Below the pieces are notes generated by a model. That model was not told the DNA's origin and did no database searches. It saw only the letters and a program-made list of their open reading frames with translations. Both the position numbers and the translations under genes were made by a program. Shown here one piece after another: positions 8,538 through 15,509 of a stretch of 48,210 nt of DNA (positions are counted from its first letter, which is position 1; every line of letters begins with the position of its first letter). Source of the DNA: Microbacterium sp. ACRRU (GTDB lineage Bacteria > Actinomycetota > Actinomycetes > Actinomycetales > Microbacteriaceae); NCBI RefSeq assembly GCF_022346945.1, contig NZ_JAKRNI010000022.1, forward strand, positions 1-48,210. Reading direction: 5' to 3'.

Positions 8538-8562
8538 AGAACCGCTTCTCGGATAATCCGAG
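8538..8562. promoter_or_regulatory. Operator-like palindromes before the sugar ABC operon
   Basis: AGAACCGCTTCT (8538-8549) is a near-palindrome with the central CG and flanking pattern of LacI-family operators. CTCGGAT-A-ATCCGAG (8548-8562) is a perfect 7-bp inverted repeat overlapping it by two bases. Both are 50-75 nt before the binding-protein start. No LacI gene is in the window. Confidence 0.5.
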
Positions 8563-8563
8563 G

Positions 8564-8571
8564 GGGTTGAC
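8564..8571 (-). promoter_or_regulatory. GTCAACCC motif upstream of the sugar-binding lipoprotein
   Basis: In gene direction this reads CTGTCAACCCCC, 77 nt before the start, next to the operator-like palindromes. It is one of the recurrent copies in this window. Confidence 0.4.
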
Positions 8572-8578
8572 AGCGAAA

Positions 8579-8612
8579 GAGCCGGGCCCGCCCCGAAGGG
8601 CGGACCCGGCTC
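8579..8612 (-). terminator. Rho-independent terminator of the SRPBCC gene
   Basis: A strong two-part hairpin: outer stem GAGCCGGG/CCCGGCTC and inner stem CCGCCC/GGGCGG closed by a CGAA tetraloop. Reading leftward it is followed by CTTTCG. It lies just after the SRPBCC stop codon. Confidence 0.75.
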
Positions 8613-8627
8613 TCGAGGAGGTCGGCG

Positions 8628-9080
8628 TCAGCTGACGTCGCCGCGCCACGCGCCGGACTCGGCGCCGCGCGACTCGATGTACTCCTTGAAGTTGGCGAGA
8701 TCCTTCTTGACCGAGTGGTCGTCGGCCCCGAAGACGGCGCCGGCCTTCTCGAGCAGGCCCGTGGGGTCCCAGTCGATCTGCACCGTGACGCGGGTCTCAT
8801 CGTCGGATAGGCGGTGGAAGGTGACGACGCCGGCGTGGTTCTCCTCGCCGCCGACGCTGTTCCACGCGACGCGCTCGTCGGGGTGCTGCTCGGTGATCTC
8901 GGCGTCGAACTCGCGCTCGGCGCCGGCGATCTTGACCTTCCAGTGCGTGAGGGTGTCGGTCTTCTGCGTGATGGACTCGACGAAGCTCATGAAGTGCGGG
9001 AACTCCTCGAACTGCGTCCACTGGTTGTACGCGACGCGAACGGGGACGTTGACGTCGATGGTTTCGATGACCTGGGCCAT
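8628..9080 (-). CDS. SRPBCC family protein (cyclase/dehydrase-like)
   Basis: This 150-residue protein belongs to the START/Bet v1-like SRPBCC superfamily, opening with the typical IDVNVPVRVAYNQWTQFEEFPHFM segment, followed by strands and a long C-terminal helix (HSVKKDLANFKEYIE). Family members form a deep hydrophobic pocket; the ligand here is unknown. Homologous stand-alone proteins in actinobacteria are often called polyketide cyclase/dehydrase without evidence of such a role. The start is supported by AGAGGAG. It is monocistronic, closed by a strong terminator, and carries a degenerate copy of the GTCAACCC motif upstream (9147-9154). Confidence 0.85.
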   Translation of the reverse strand: MAQVIETIDVNVPVRVAYNQWTQFEEFPHFMSFVESITQKTDTLTHWKVKIAGAEREFDAEITEQHPDERVAWNSVGGEENHAGVVTFHRLSDDETRVTVQIDWDPTGLLEKAGAVFGADDHSVKKDLANFKEYIESRGAESGAWRGDVS

Positions 9081-9146
9081 GATCTCCTCTTTCGTGTGAT
9101 CCGGGGCTGCCCCCAGTCTTCGCGCGTCTGACCCGGTAACCCCCGG

Positions 9147-9154
9147 GGGTTGAG
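9147..9154 (-). promoter_or_regulatory. Degenerate GTCAACCC motif (CTCAACCC)
   Basis: In gene direction this reads CCTCAACCCCC, one mismatch from the recurrent motif, 67 nt before the SRPBCC start. It is followed by GGGGGTTACC. Confidence 0.3.
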
Positions 9155-9189
9155 GGATCGGCCCGAGTGGCCTATAGGCCCCGCGTCGC

Positions 9190-10395
9190 TCAGGCGCGTC
9201 CGCGCAGGATCAGGTGCCAGTACACCCACGGCAGAATGCGGCGATCGGCGATCCAGGTCGAGCGCCGCTCGCGCGAGAGGGAGCGCCAGAAGGGGATCGT
9301 CGGTCGCGGGCGACCCCACCGGTCGAACTCGGCGAAGACGACGGTCCCGCGTGAGACGGTGAAGGGGACGACGCTGTACCCGTCGTAGCGGGCGCTGGGC
9401 GCCTGACCGCGGAGCGCGGAGCGCAGGTTCTTCGTCAGCACCTTGGCTTGCGGACGGATCGCTCCTCCCGACGGGCGCGTCGCGACGCGGGCCGCATCGC
9501 CGAGCGACCAGATGTCCGCGTAGCGGCGATGCCGCAGGGTCTCGGGATCGACGTCGACGAAACCGTGGGGGTCGTCGTCCGCGGACAGGCCGCTGCCCGC
9601 GATCCACTCGGGCGCCCGCTGTGGCGGTACGGCGTGGAGGACGTCGTAGGAGAGGGTCTCCTCGTCATCGCCCTGGCCGATGGTGACGGTGCGAGCGTCG
9701 GCGTCCACGCTGCGCACTTCGCGGGAGTACCTCACCTCGACGCCGTACCGGTCGAGCACGCGGTGGAGCTCGCGGTCCACGTCGGGAACACCGAAGGGCA
9801 CCGGGTCTGGAAGGACGAGCACTTTTCGGATGTCGTCGAGCACGCCGAGCGACCTCCACCAGTCGCACGCGAGGTAGAGGGGCTTCTGTGCGGCCGCGCC
9901 GCACGAGGCCGGCTCGGCGGGCTGCGTGAAGACCACCGTGCCGCGGCGCAGGTCGCGCAGCACCGCCGACGCCCGGGTGGCGAGATCGAGCGTGTAGTTC
10001 GACACGCCCTCGGGGCGATCCATCGCCTCGGGCAGACCGGGCACCTGTTCCCAGGCCAGCCGCAGACCCGCCGCGACGATCAGCTGGTCGTAGTCGAGGT
10101 GCCCGCCCGACACCAGGTGAACCCGTCGGGCCTCCGGATCGACCGTGAACGCCTCGTCACGCAGCCATCGCACGCCCGGGGGCGTGACGTCGCCCTGCGG
10201 GCGGACGGCGAGCGATGCGCGTGCCGTGCCTCCGGCGATGTGCGACTGCAGCGGCGCGTACACGTGCTGCGTGCGGGGTTCGACGACCGTGACGTGACCG
10301 AGCCGTGCGCGAGTGAGGCGCCCAGCGATCGAGAGCCCGGCGTTGCCGCCCCCGATCACCACGATGTGCGGACCCGAGGTGGGCGAGTGCGGCAT
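9190..10395 (-). CDS. SQR-like NAD(P)/FAD-dependent oxidoreductase
   Basis: This 401-residue flavoprotein has the two-dinucleotide-binding-domain fold. The FAD loop IGGGNAG lies at residues 14-20. A segment around residues 160-180 (SCGAAAQKPLYLACDWW) matches the sulfide:quinone oxidoreductase CxGAPQKxxYL region, with Cys165 in place. The second redox cysteine of true SQRs, normally in the C-terminal RPQAxVxxKNL region, is replaced (GGAIRPQAKVLTKNL), so classic sulfide oxidation is doubtful. It may be an SQR-like protein or NDH-2 relative. The start has GGAAGG upstream, and the GTCAACCC motif lies 54 nt upstream. Confidence 0.85.
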   Translation of the reverse strand: MPHSPTSGPHIVVIGGGNAGLSIAGRLTRARLGHVTVVEPRTQHVYAPLQSHIAGGTARASLAVRPQGDVTPPGVRWLRDEAFTVDPEARRVHLVSGGHLDYDQLIVAAGLRLAWEQVPGLPEAMDRPEGVSNYTLDLATRASAVLRDLRRGTVVFTQPAEPASCGAAAQKPLYLACDWWRSLGVLDDIRKVLVLPDPVPFGVPDVDRELHRVLDRYGVEVRYSREVRSVDADARTVTIGQGDDEETLSYDVLHAVPPQRAPEWIAGSGLSADDDPHGFVDVDPETLRHRRYADIWSLGDAARVATRPSGGAIRPQAKVLTKNLRSALRGQAPSARYDGYSVVPFTVSRGTVVFAEFDRWGRPRPTIPFWRSLSRERRSTWIADRRILPWVYWHLILRGRA

Positions 10396-10448
10396 GCGGC
10401 ATCCTTCCGTTTGTCTCAGCCAACCCCGCCCGCGCCGCACCGGCGACC

Positions 10449-10456
10449 GGGTTGAC
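10449..10456 (-). promoter_or_regulatory. GTCAACCC motif upstream of the SQR-like gene
   Basis: In gene direction this reads CGCTGTCAACCC, almost identical to the copy upstream of the sugar-binding lipoprotein. The distance to the start codon is 54 nt. Confidence 0.4.
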
Positions 10457-10462
10457 AGCGGC

Positions 10463-10789
10463 TCAGGCGAACGAGTCGGCGGATCCCGCATCCTCCGGCG
10501 GCTCGGGGACGACGTAGAGCCCGCTCGGGGAGTTCGCCATCGTCATGAGCGCTTCCAGCCAACTGCGGTTCAGCGCGGGCGGGCGGCCCCCGTGGAACTT
10601 GAACACGATGTTCGATCGCGGGTGGATCCAGACCGCCGTGCGGCCGCCCCCGGTGCTGACATCGTCCTTCCACTGGAAGTAGAAGGGTTCTCCGCGGCGC
10701 AGCTTGTTGCCCACCACGATCTGCAGGTGGGCGAGAAGGCGATCGTCGAAGTCTGTACGAACGGTGCCCTCGTAGATGAACTTCCCCAT
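10463..10789 (-). CDS. Small conserved actinobacterial protein (DUF7882-like)
   Basis: This 108-residue protein opens with GKFIYEGTVRTDFDDRLLAH and continues with KLRRGEPFYFQWKDD and WIHPRSNIVFKFHG. I recognise this as a widespread small protein of Microbacteriaceae that databases often mislabel as an ATP-dependent DNA ligase; it has no ligase motif (no KxDG nucleotidyl-lysine site). The fold is probably a small beta-rich domain. The ATG is preceded by GAGGAGA. The function is unknown. Its neighbours are stress-type genes, with the AraC regulator directly upstream in the same direction. Confidence 0.8.
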   Translation of the reverse strand: MGKFIYEGTVRTDFDDRLLAHLQIVVGNKLRRGEPFYFQWKDDVSTGGGRTAVWIHPRSNIVFKFHGGRPPALNRSWLEALMTMANSPSGLYVVPEPPEDAGSADSFA

Positions 10790-10894
10790 GGCGCGGTCTC
10801 CTCGTTGGCGGTCTTCGTCACTGTGCCCGGCGTTCGCATCCCGGAGCGACTTCGCAGACGCCGTGCGTCACGACGGCACCGAATGCGAAGAGAG

Positions 10895-11824
10895 TCAGAA
10901 CATCCGTGCCGTCTGGCCCGGGTTTCGGCCGTACATGTCGCGGTAGAACTTCGCGAATCGTGACGGACTGGAAAAGCCCCACCGGCGGGCGACGTCGCCG
11001 ACGCTGTCGGTGCCGCTCACGAGGTCGCGATGAGCCGCGGTCAGGCGCACCGTTCGCAAATGGGTGGACGGCGTCGTGCCCAAGGCTCGGCGGAAGGCGT
11101 GCTGAAGGCCGCGCGTGGAGATCCCCGCCGCCGTCGCGACGTCGTCGATGGTGATCGGTCGATGCGCGTGCGAATCGATGAAGGCGAGGGCCCGACGCAC
11201 CGTGCGCGGTGCGGCGGCCCGCTGGGTCGCGTGATCGAGGGCTTCCCCGTAGGTGGTCGAGAAGACCGAGAGGGTGGACAGCAGCGCGTGCCGCTCGAGT
11301 TCCGCCGCGACGAGCGGATGCTCGTGACCGGCGACGAGGGCGGATGCCACGTACCCGAAGCTGCGTTCCCACTGCGACGCGAGCATCCGGTCCCGCGCGA
11401 CCGAGTCGAGCGTCCGCAGCACGAGACGGTCGTCGCCCGATACGGCGCGAGCCACTCGCTCGGCGGACGTGCGGTCGAACAGGAATGCGCGCACCTTGCC
11501 GGTGCCGCTCCAGCGGGCGCGCATCGGCCCGTCGCCGGTGAGCCAGGGCTGCCGCGGATCGATGTCGCGACCTTCCGCCCGCAAGCGGGCATCGAGGGCG
11601 GCGAGCTGGCAGGCCATGATCTGATCGTCCAGCTGCACCGACGAGCGGACGTCGGCCCGGAGGGAGTACTGGACGAGCGAGAACGTTCCGGAGTCGATCG
11701 ACGACCAGTCGAAGCGCACCCGGTCGGGGTCGACGTGATCCAGACGTGCGCCCGGAACGAACTGCCGCCACACCGCTTCGACATCGTTCGCGCCCGTCGC
11801 GCGTACGGTGAGGACTTCCCCCAT
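10895..11824 (-). CDS. AraC family transcriptional regulator (second copy of this type)
   Basis: This 309-residue protein has the same architecture and exact length as the regulator at 596. It has an N-terminal AraC-binding-like domain beginning MGEVLTVRATGANDVEAVWR, then a double helix-turn-helix with ISTRGLQHAFRRALGTTPSTHL and RWGFSSPSRFAKFYRDMYG. The ATG is supported by GGAGGAGGG. It probably senses a small molecule and controls nearby or unlinked genes. The gene downstream is the small DUF7882-like protein, about 100 nt away. Confidence 0.88.
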   Translation of the reverse strand: MGEVLTVRATGANDVEAVWRQFVPGARLDHVDPDRVRFDWSSIDSGTFSLVQYSLRADVRSSVQLDDQIMACQLAALDARLRAEGRDIDPRQPWLTGDGPMRARWSGTGKVRAFLFDRTSAERVARAVSGDDRLVLRTLDSVARDRMLASQWERSFGYVASALVAGHEHPLVAAELERHALLSTLSVFSTTYGEALDHATQRAAAPRTVRRALAFIDSHAHRPITIDDVATAAGISTRGLQHAFRRALGTTPSTHLRTVRLTAAHRDLVSGTDSVGDVARRWGFSSPSRFAKFYRDMYGRNPGQTARMF

Positions 11825-11965
11825 ATGACCCTCCTCCACGGCCTCGACCGCCGTGGCATCCGGGATATCTTGCCTCCGGCTCGCGGGTCCAACGTGCGGT
11901 CGGACGCCGCGCGCCAGGGTTCGGCCTCGGAGCGAAAGCACGGGAGTACGGGGCGGGTCCAGGCG

Positions 11966-11975
11966 GTGTCAAGGG
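11966..11975 (+). promoter_or_regulatory. GTGTCAAGGG motif upstream of an acidic protein gene
   Basis: Identical in ten bases to the copy at 1881-1890, and also upstream of a small stress-type gene; 92 nt before the start. Confidence 0.4.
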
Positions 11976-12067
11976 GGCGGGAACGCTGCGAGTACCGCCG
12001 TTGGATGGAGGAGTCGCCGACGCGGCGACCCGCGATACCGCATCGCGGACGACGAAAGGATTCCGCC

Positions 12068-12430
12068 ATGAGCGACGCTTCGATCGACCCCGTCTCCTCG
12101 GACCCGACCGTTCCGCAGGCTCCGGATGCGGTGACCGGCGTGCAGCCCCTCCGCGACGGCGACACGTCCATCGAGCCGGACCCGTCGCTGGATCCGGCGC
12201 AAGCGGAGTGGGATGCCACGACCGCGCTCGACGAGGGTGCGGACCCCGCGGACCTTGATCCCGCCACGGCGACAGGAGCGGACCCGGCGGAGATCCCCGC
12301 CGACGACAGCGACATCCCCCTCGCGGATGTCCACCCCGAGTCCACGGGGACGGACTCGCAGGGGGAGGACCCCGGCGTCGTGGAGCTGGGCGAAGAAGGT
12401 CAGGGCGACCTCGCCCCCGAAGACCTCTGA
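12068..12430 (+). CDS. Acidic, disordered Asp/Pro-rich protein
   Basis: This 120-residue protein is dominated by Asp, Glu, Pro and Ala, with repeating DPA/DP pairs (DPSLDPAQAEWD, DPADLDPATATGADPAEIP). No domain, signal peptide or membrane segment is visible. The start is supported by AAAGGA. It is likely unstructured and very soluble. Similar acidic proteins are common in Microbacterium and carry unreliable automatic names. The upstream GTGTCAAGGG motif links it to the other acidic protein at 1527-1787. It converges on the GT2 gene with a 7-nt gap and no hairpin. Confidence 0.7.
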   Translation: MSDASIDPVSSDPTVPQAPDAVTGVQPLRDGDTSIEPDPSLDPAQAEWDATTALDEGADPADLDPATATGADPAEIPADDSDIPLADVHPESTGTDSQGEDPGVVELGEEGQGDLAPEDL

Positions 12431-12437
12431 GTGCGAT

Positions 12438-13448
12438 CTAGCCGCCGTCCGCCGCGATCCCGCTCTTGACCGGCCCTGCGTTCCGGGACGGGCCGCCGGG
12501 GGAGTGGCGGCGGCGGAGGACGCGCAGCGGCGTCGCCGCGCGCGCGACACGCGTTCCGGCGTAACGCACCCCTCCCCGTACGCGCGCGCCGACGGCGATC
12601 CAGCTCGTCACCGACCGCTCGATCGCCCACACCGGCGCCCACAGGGCCGCGGAGGGGCGGAAGACGCCCCGACCGCCCGCGCGTCGGCGCCCGCCCTCCG
12701 CCGCGGCCACGACGCCGAGCGCGATCAGCAGAAGAACCCCGCGTCGGCGGCGCAGGGCCACGATGGTCGGGAGCAGGGTCAGCTCGAGGAGCAGACGAGG
12801 TGGCTGCGCGAGACTGTCGTACGCCTGCCGCACCCGTTGTCCGAGGAAGTGCGACAGCGTGGGCGGGCGCCGCGCGACGAACACGTCACGGCGAAGCCGC
12901 ACGACGCCCCCGGCGGCGCGGACGGTGCGTTCGAGCTCGAGGTTCTCGAACAAGCAATCGGGGTCGTACCCGCCCGTGCGTTCCAGCACGGAGCGCCGGA
13001 TGCCGTACGTGCCCGAGTAATCGCGGTGGAAAGCGCGGTTGAGCAGCGTGCGGCCGGTGTCCCATCGCGCGTGCCAGGGCAGCGGATCGAACACGTTCTG
13101 CGGAGCGACCAGGTGCGCATCCGCGAGTGCCGACACCACGGCATCCAGGCCCGCCCGGTCGTAGCGGACGTCGTCGTCGGCGAGGACGATCCGCTCGTGC
13201 CGGGCCACGGCCACACCCGTCAGGACGCCGCGCACCTTGCCATTGGCGCCGTGCGCGAGGGCGGGGCGCACGTGTCGGACGAGTCCCGGAAAGGCGCGGG
13301 CATGGGCGGCGAAGAGCGGCGCGTCGGACCCGTCCACCACCGTGACGTCGATCCAGCCCGCCAGTTCGCCGAGGTAGTCCGTGAGGTCGCCGATCGCGTC
13401 GTCGTCGCTCCACCGAAGCGGCAGGACGTACTCCGCCGCGAGGCGCAT
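12438..13448 (-). CDS. GT2-type glycosyltransferase
   Basis: This 336-residue protein has a GT-A fold at its N-terminus. The nucleotide-sugar-binding region shows DVTVVDGSD (35-42) and the metal-binding Asp cluster ADDDVRYD (90-97). A conserved FENLELERTVRA segment is the probable catalytic-base region (E-L-E). A hydrophobic stretch at about 232-262 and an Arg-rich tail suggest membrane association. Its ATG overlaps the CDGSH gene stop by one base (TGATG), so the two are translationally coupled. The third gene of this operon is a haem-oxygenase-like diiron protein. The acceptor is unknown. Confidence 0.85.
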   Translation of the reverse strand: MRLAAEYVLPLRWSDDDAIGDLTDYLGELAGWIDVTVVDGSDAPLFAAHARAFPGLVRHVRPALAHGANGKVRGVLTGVAVARHERIVLADDDVRYDRAGLDAVVSALADAHLVAPQNVFDPLPWHARWDTGRTLLNRAFHRDYSGTYGIRRSVLERTGGYDPDCLFENLELERTVRAAGGVVRLRRDVFVARRPPTLSHFLGQRVRQAYDSLAQPPRLLLELTLLPTIVALRRRRGVLLLIALGVVAAAEGGRRRAGGRGVFRPSAALWAPVWAIERSVTSWIAVGARVRGGVRYAGTRVARAATPLRVLRRRHSPGGPSRNAGPVKSGIAADGG

Positions 13449-13645
13449 CAGTCGTCCGTGCGGAATCCTGCGGCTTTGTGCGTCCCGTCGCAGAAGGGCT
13501 TGATCGTCGACAGGCCGCACCGGCACAGCGCGACCGTGCGACGGTTCTGGGGGATGGGCCGGCCCGCGGCGTCGCGGAGGTCGACCTCTCCGCGCACGAG
13601 GAGCGGGCCGTCGGGATAGGCGGTGATGCGGGCCGGATCCGCCAT
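13448..13645 (-). CDS. CDGSH iron-sulfur domain protein
   Basis: This 65-residue protein is a single CDGSH domain. The cluster-binding motif C-x-C-x2-S-x3-P-x-C-D-G-T-H is complete (CRCGLSTIKPFCDGTH), giving the 3-Cys/1-His [2Fe-2S] ligation known for the mitoNEET family. The role is electron or cluster transfer. It overlaps the upstream diiron-protein stop (ATGATG) and the downstream GT2 start (TGATG), so all three should be made together. The second of two adjacent ATGs is preferred for its spacing from GAGGG; starting one codon earlier is possible. Confidence 0.92.
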   Translation of the reverse strand: MADPARITAYPDGPLLVRGEVDLRDAAGRPIPQNRRTVALCRCGLSTIKPFCDGTHKAAGFRTDD

Positions 13646-14709
13646 CATCGACCCTCTTCGGGCCGCAGGGACGACTCCCCGCGCGACCACGCGTCGAGCA
13701 GATGACGGCCGACCCTGCCATCGACGTCGAGGCACGCGGCGGCGCCGAAGAGGATGTCGGGGAGCAGGTCGGGGCGATCCTCCGCGAGTGCGCCGGCCAG
13801 GTCGCGCGCGGCGATCTGCTCGTGCACCGCGTCGGCTTCGACGTGCTCGTCGAAGTACGCGCACACGTCGTCGCCGAAACCGAGGCGCCGCAACCCCTCG
13901 GCGTAGAGGCGATTGGGGATCGACGACGTCATCTCGAAGGCCGCGAGATGACCGACGATCGCTCCCAGCAGCCGGCGATTGAGCCCGAACATCGACATCG
14001 TGTTGTGGGAGGCGAGGGTGACGGCGGGAACGTCGTCGATGTAGGCCCCGTAGGCGTCGGAGAGTCCGGCGCCGCGGACCGCGCGCGCGAACAGTTCGGC
14101 GTGCACGCGCTCCGGGTTGCCGCCGCCGTACTCGTCGGACTGGATCTCCACGAGCGCCGCCTTGGGTCGCCCCGTCAGCCGCGGGATAGCCCATGAATGG
14201 GGGTCGGCTTCCCGCAGGGTGTAGACCGTGCGATGCACGAGGAGCTCGTGCGCCTGGTCGAGGGTGGCCTTTTTCGCGAGGTAGCGCGAGAGGCTCGGGC
14301 CGGTGTCGGCGGCGGTCAGGGCGAAGAGGCAGCGGGCCACGGCGTCCGCCGTCGCCGCCGGCGTCTCGGGGACGGCCACGCGATCGCGGAGTGTCGCTTC
14401 GAAGGCCCGCTCGATGACGCGACGGGTCGCGACGAGCGACGGGTCCCATTCGAGATCGGGAGCGAACGCCGGGATCGATCCGTAGGCCGAGGCGTAGAGC
14501 GCGAAGAGGGCGAGCTGCAGATCGTCGTCGGCGGCGACGTCGGGCGAGGCCTCCACGGCGGCGTCGGCGAGGGCGGTGTGGGCCGTCGGCATGCCGCCGC
14601 ACAGGTGCTGGAGGATCGCGGCGCTCACCGGGCCGCGTGGCGGGAAGGGTGGTGAATCGTCCGCCCCTTCCGCGTCGGAGAGAACGGGGGAGGAGGAGGT
14701 GACGGACAC
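13645..14709 (-). CDS. Iron-containing redox enzyme (haem-oxygenase-like diiron fold)
   Basis: This roughly 354-residue protein of the Haem_oxygenas_2/HDO group is all-helical. Likely metal ligands sit in AHELLVHR, in DEYGGGNPERVHAELF (the family hallmark) and in YFDEHVEADAVHEQIA near the C-terminus. Such proteins bind one or two irons and activate O2; known members oxidise or fragment amino acids and fatty acids, but the substrate here is unknown. The first ~30 residues are low complexity and the start is uncertain: GTG at 14709 is preferred, with ATG at 14766 possible. It leads an operon with CDGSH and GT2 genes, suggesting a small biosynthetic pathway. Confidence 0.82.
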   Translation of the reverse strand: MSVTSSSPVLSDAEGADDSPPFPPRGPVSAAILQHLCGGMPTAHTALADAAVEASPDVAADDDLQLALFALYASAYGSIPAFAPDLEWDPSLVATRRVIERAFEATLRDRVAVPETPAATADAVARCLFALTAADTGPSLSRYLAKKATLDQAHELLVHRTVYTLREADPHSWAIPRLTGRPKAALVEIQSDEYGGGNPERVHAELFARAVRGAGLSDAYGAYIDDVPAVTLASHNTMSMFGLNRRLLGAIVGHLAAFEMTSSIPNRLYAEGLRRLGFGDDVCAYFDEHVEADAVHEQIAARDLAGALAEDRPDLLPDILFGAAACLDVDGRVGRHLLDAWSRGESSLRPEEGR

Positions 14710-14746
14710 CCCGGCACTCTGGCGGCGAGGGGCGCGATCACCGAGA

Positions 14747-14754
14747 CCCTTGAC
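14747..14754 (-). promoter_or_regulatory. GTCAAGGG motif upstream of the diiron-protein operon
   Basis: In gene direction this reads CCTTGTCAAGGGTC, itself a palindrome (CCTTG-T-CAAGG). It is 38 nt before the preferred start and would lie inside the gene if the upstream ATG were used. Confidence 0.35.
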
Positions 14755-14767
14755 AAGGACGCGCACG

Positions 14768-14805
14768 CGACGAGAGGGCCACCCGTGTCGGGTGCCCCCT
14801 CGTCG
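14768..14805 (-). terminator. Hairpin downstream of hsp20
   Basis: A long imperfect stem: CGACGAG/CTCGTCG outside, GGG/CCC, then CACCCG/CGGGTG around a 3-nt loop. It begins 8 nt past the hsp20 stop codon. There is no T-tract, so it may be an L-shaped terminator. Confidence 0.6.
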
Positions 14806-14812
14806 TTCGTGC

Positions 14813-15265
14813 TCACTGCTCGATCGGGTGCGGAGCGCTCTCGTGCGCAGCGATCACGTCGTCGGAGTCGTCGGTGGACACCGCGATACGGCGCGGCTTG
14901 GCCTTCTCGCTCACCGGGATCGTCACGGACAGCACTCCGTTGCGGTACGACGCGCTGATTCGATCCGTGTCGATGCCCTGGCCGAGGTTCAGCTGGCGAA
15001 CGAACGAGGCGGTCTCGCGCTCGCGCGTGATCCACTTCACACCTTCCCCGGCGGCGAGCGTCCGCTCGGCCCGGATCGTGAGCAGCTGGCCGTCGACATC
15101 GATGTCGACCGAGCCGGGGTCCACGCCCGGGAGATCGGCGGACAGCACGTAGTGATCGCCGTCGCGATAGAGGTCCATCGGCATGCGGCGGGGTCCTCCG
15201 CGTCGGGCGTCGAGGAGCGTCGACGCGAGGCGGTCGAGGTCGCGGAATGGGTCGTAAGCGGCCAT
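14813..15265 (-). CDS. hsp20: Hsp20/alpha-crystallin family small heat-shock protein
   Basis: This 150-residue ATP-independent holdase chaperone has an alpha-crystallin domain covering roughly residues 28-125, including the conserved DLPGVDPGSVDIDVDGQLLTI start and the RNGVLSVTIP segment before the C-terminal tail. The N-terminal arm (AAYDPFRDLDRLASTLLD) is the oligomerisation part. The ATG follows AAGGAG. The promoter region contains both a HAIR (HspR) and a CIRCE (HrcA) site, so it should be strongly heat-inducible. A hairpin closes it downstream. Confidence 0.95.
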   Translation of the reverse strand: MAAYDPFRDLDRLASTLLDARRGGPRRMPMDLYRDGDHYVLSADLPGVDPGSVDIDVDGQLLTIRAERTLAAGEGVKWITRERETASFVRQLNLGQGIDTDRISASYRNGVLSVTIPVSEKAKPRRIAVSTDDSDDVIAAHESAPHPIEQ

Positions 15266-15318
15266 GGTCGTTTCTCCTTTTCGATCGGTCCGGATGTCGG
15301 ATCCGGAGGTGGTCATAG

Positions 15319-15339
15319 GTTGAGTCTGTGTGACTCAAC
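15319..15339. promoter_or_regulatory. HAIR element (HspR binding site)
   Basis: GTTGAGT-N7-ACTCAAC matches the actinobacterial HAIR consensus CTTGAGT-N7-ACTCAAG except for the symmetric outer base pair. It lies at or just past the predicted hsp20 transcription start, where a bound repressor would block initiation. Confidence 0.85.
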
Positions 15340-15347
15340 TTGCGATC

Positions 15348-15377
15348 AGATTAGCACTCTCGTAGGGAGAGTGCCAA
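15348..15377 (-). promoter_or_regulatory. hsp20 promoter (-35/-10)
   Basis: On the minus strand TTGGCA (15377-15372) and TAATCT (15353-15348) are separated by 18 nt, a good housekeeping-sigma promoter. Transcription would start near 15341, giving a leader of about 75 nt. CIRCE covers the core promoter. Confidence 0.7.
15351..15377. promoter_or_regulatory. CIRCE element (HrcA binding site)
   Basis: TTAGCACTC-N9-GAGTGCCAA matches the CIRCE consensus TTAGCACTC-N9-GAGTGCTAA with one mismatch in the second arm. It overlays the hsp20 promoter, consistent with HrcA repression. It could also affect the divergent Mn-catalase gene. Confidence 0.9.
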
Positions 15378-15509
15378 GAGTTCGTCGCGCGATTGTGCTC
15401 CCGTCGGACCGCCGCCGCAACCCCCGTGCCGGACCCCCGCGCACCGCGGTGTGGTGGGCCCCGGATGCTGCGGCCCCTGGACGGCATCCGGAGACGACGA
15501 AGGAGAGCG

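Noticed and set aside
8564..10456. TTGACA hexamers read as housekeeping -35 boxes
   Set aside because: On the plus strand they point into the 3' ends of minus-strand genes and have no -10 at 16-18 nt. The minus-strand reading GTCAACCC, placed upstream of a start codon, makes more sense.
10463..10789. ATP-dependent DNA ligase, the label often given to this family
   Set aside because: 108 residues and no KxDG motif; it cannot be a ligase.
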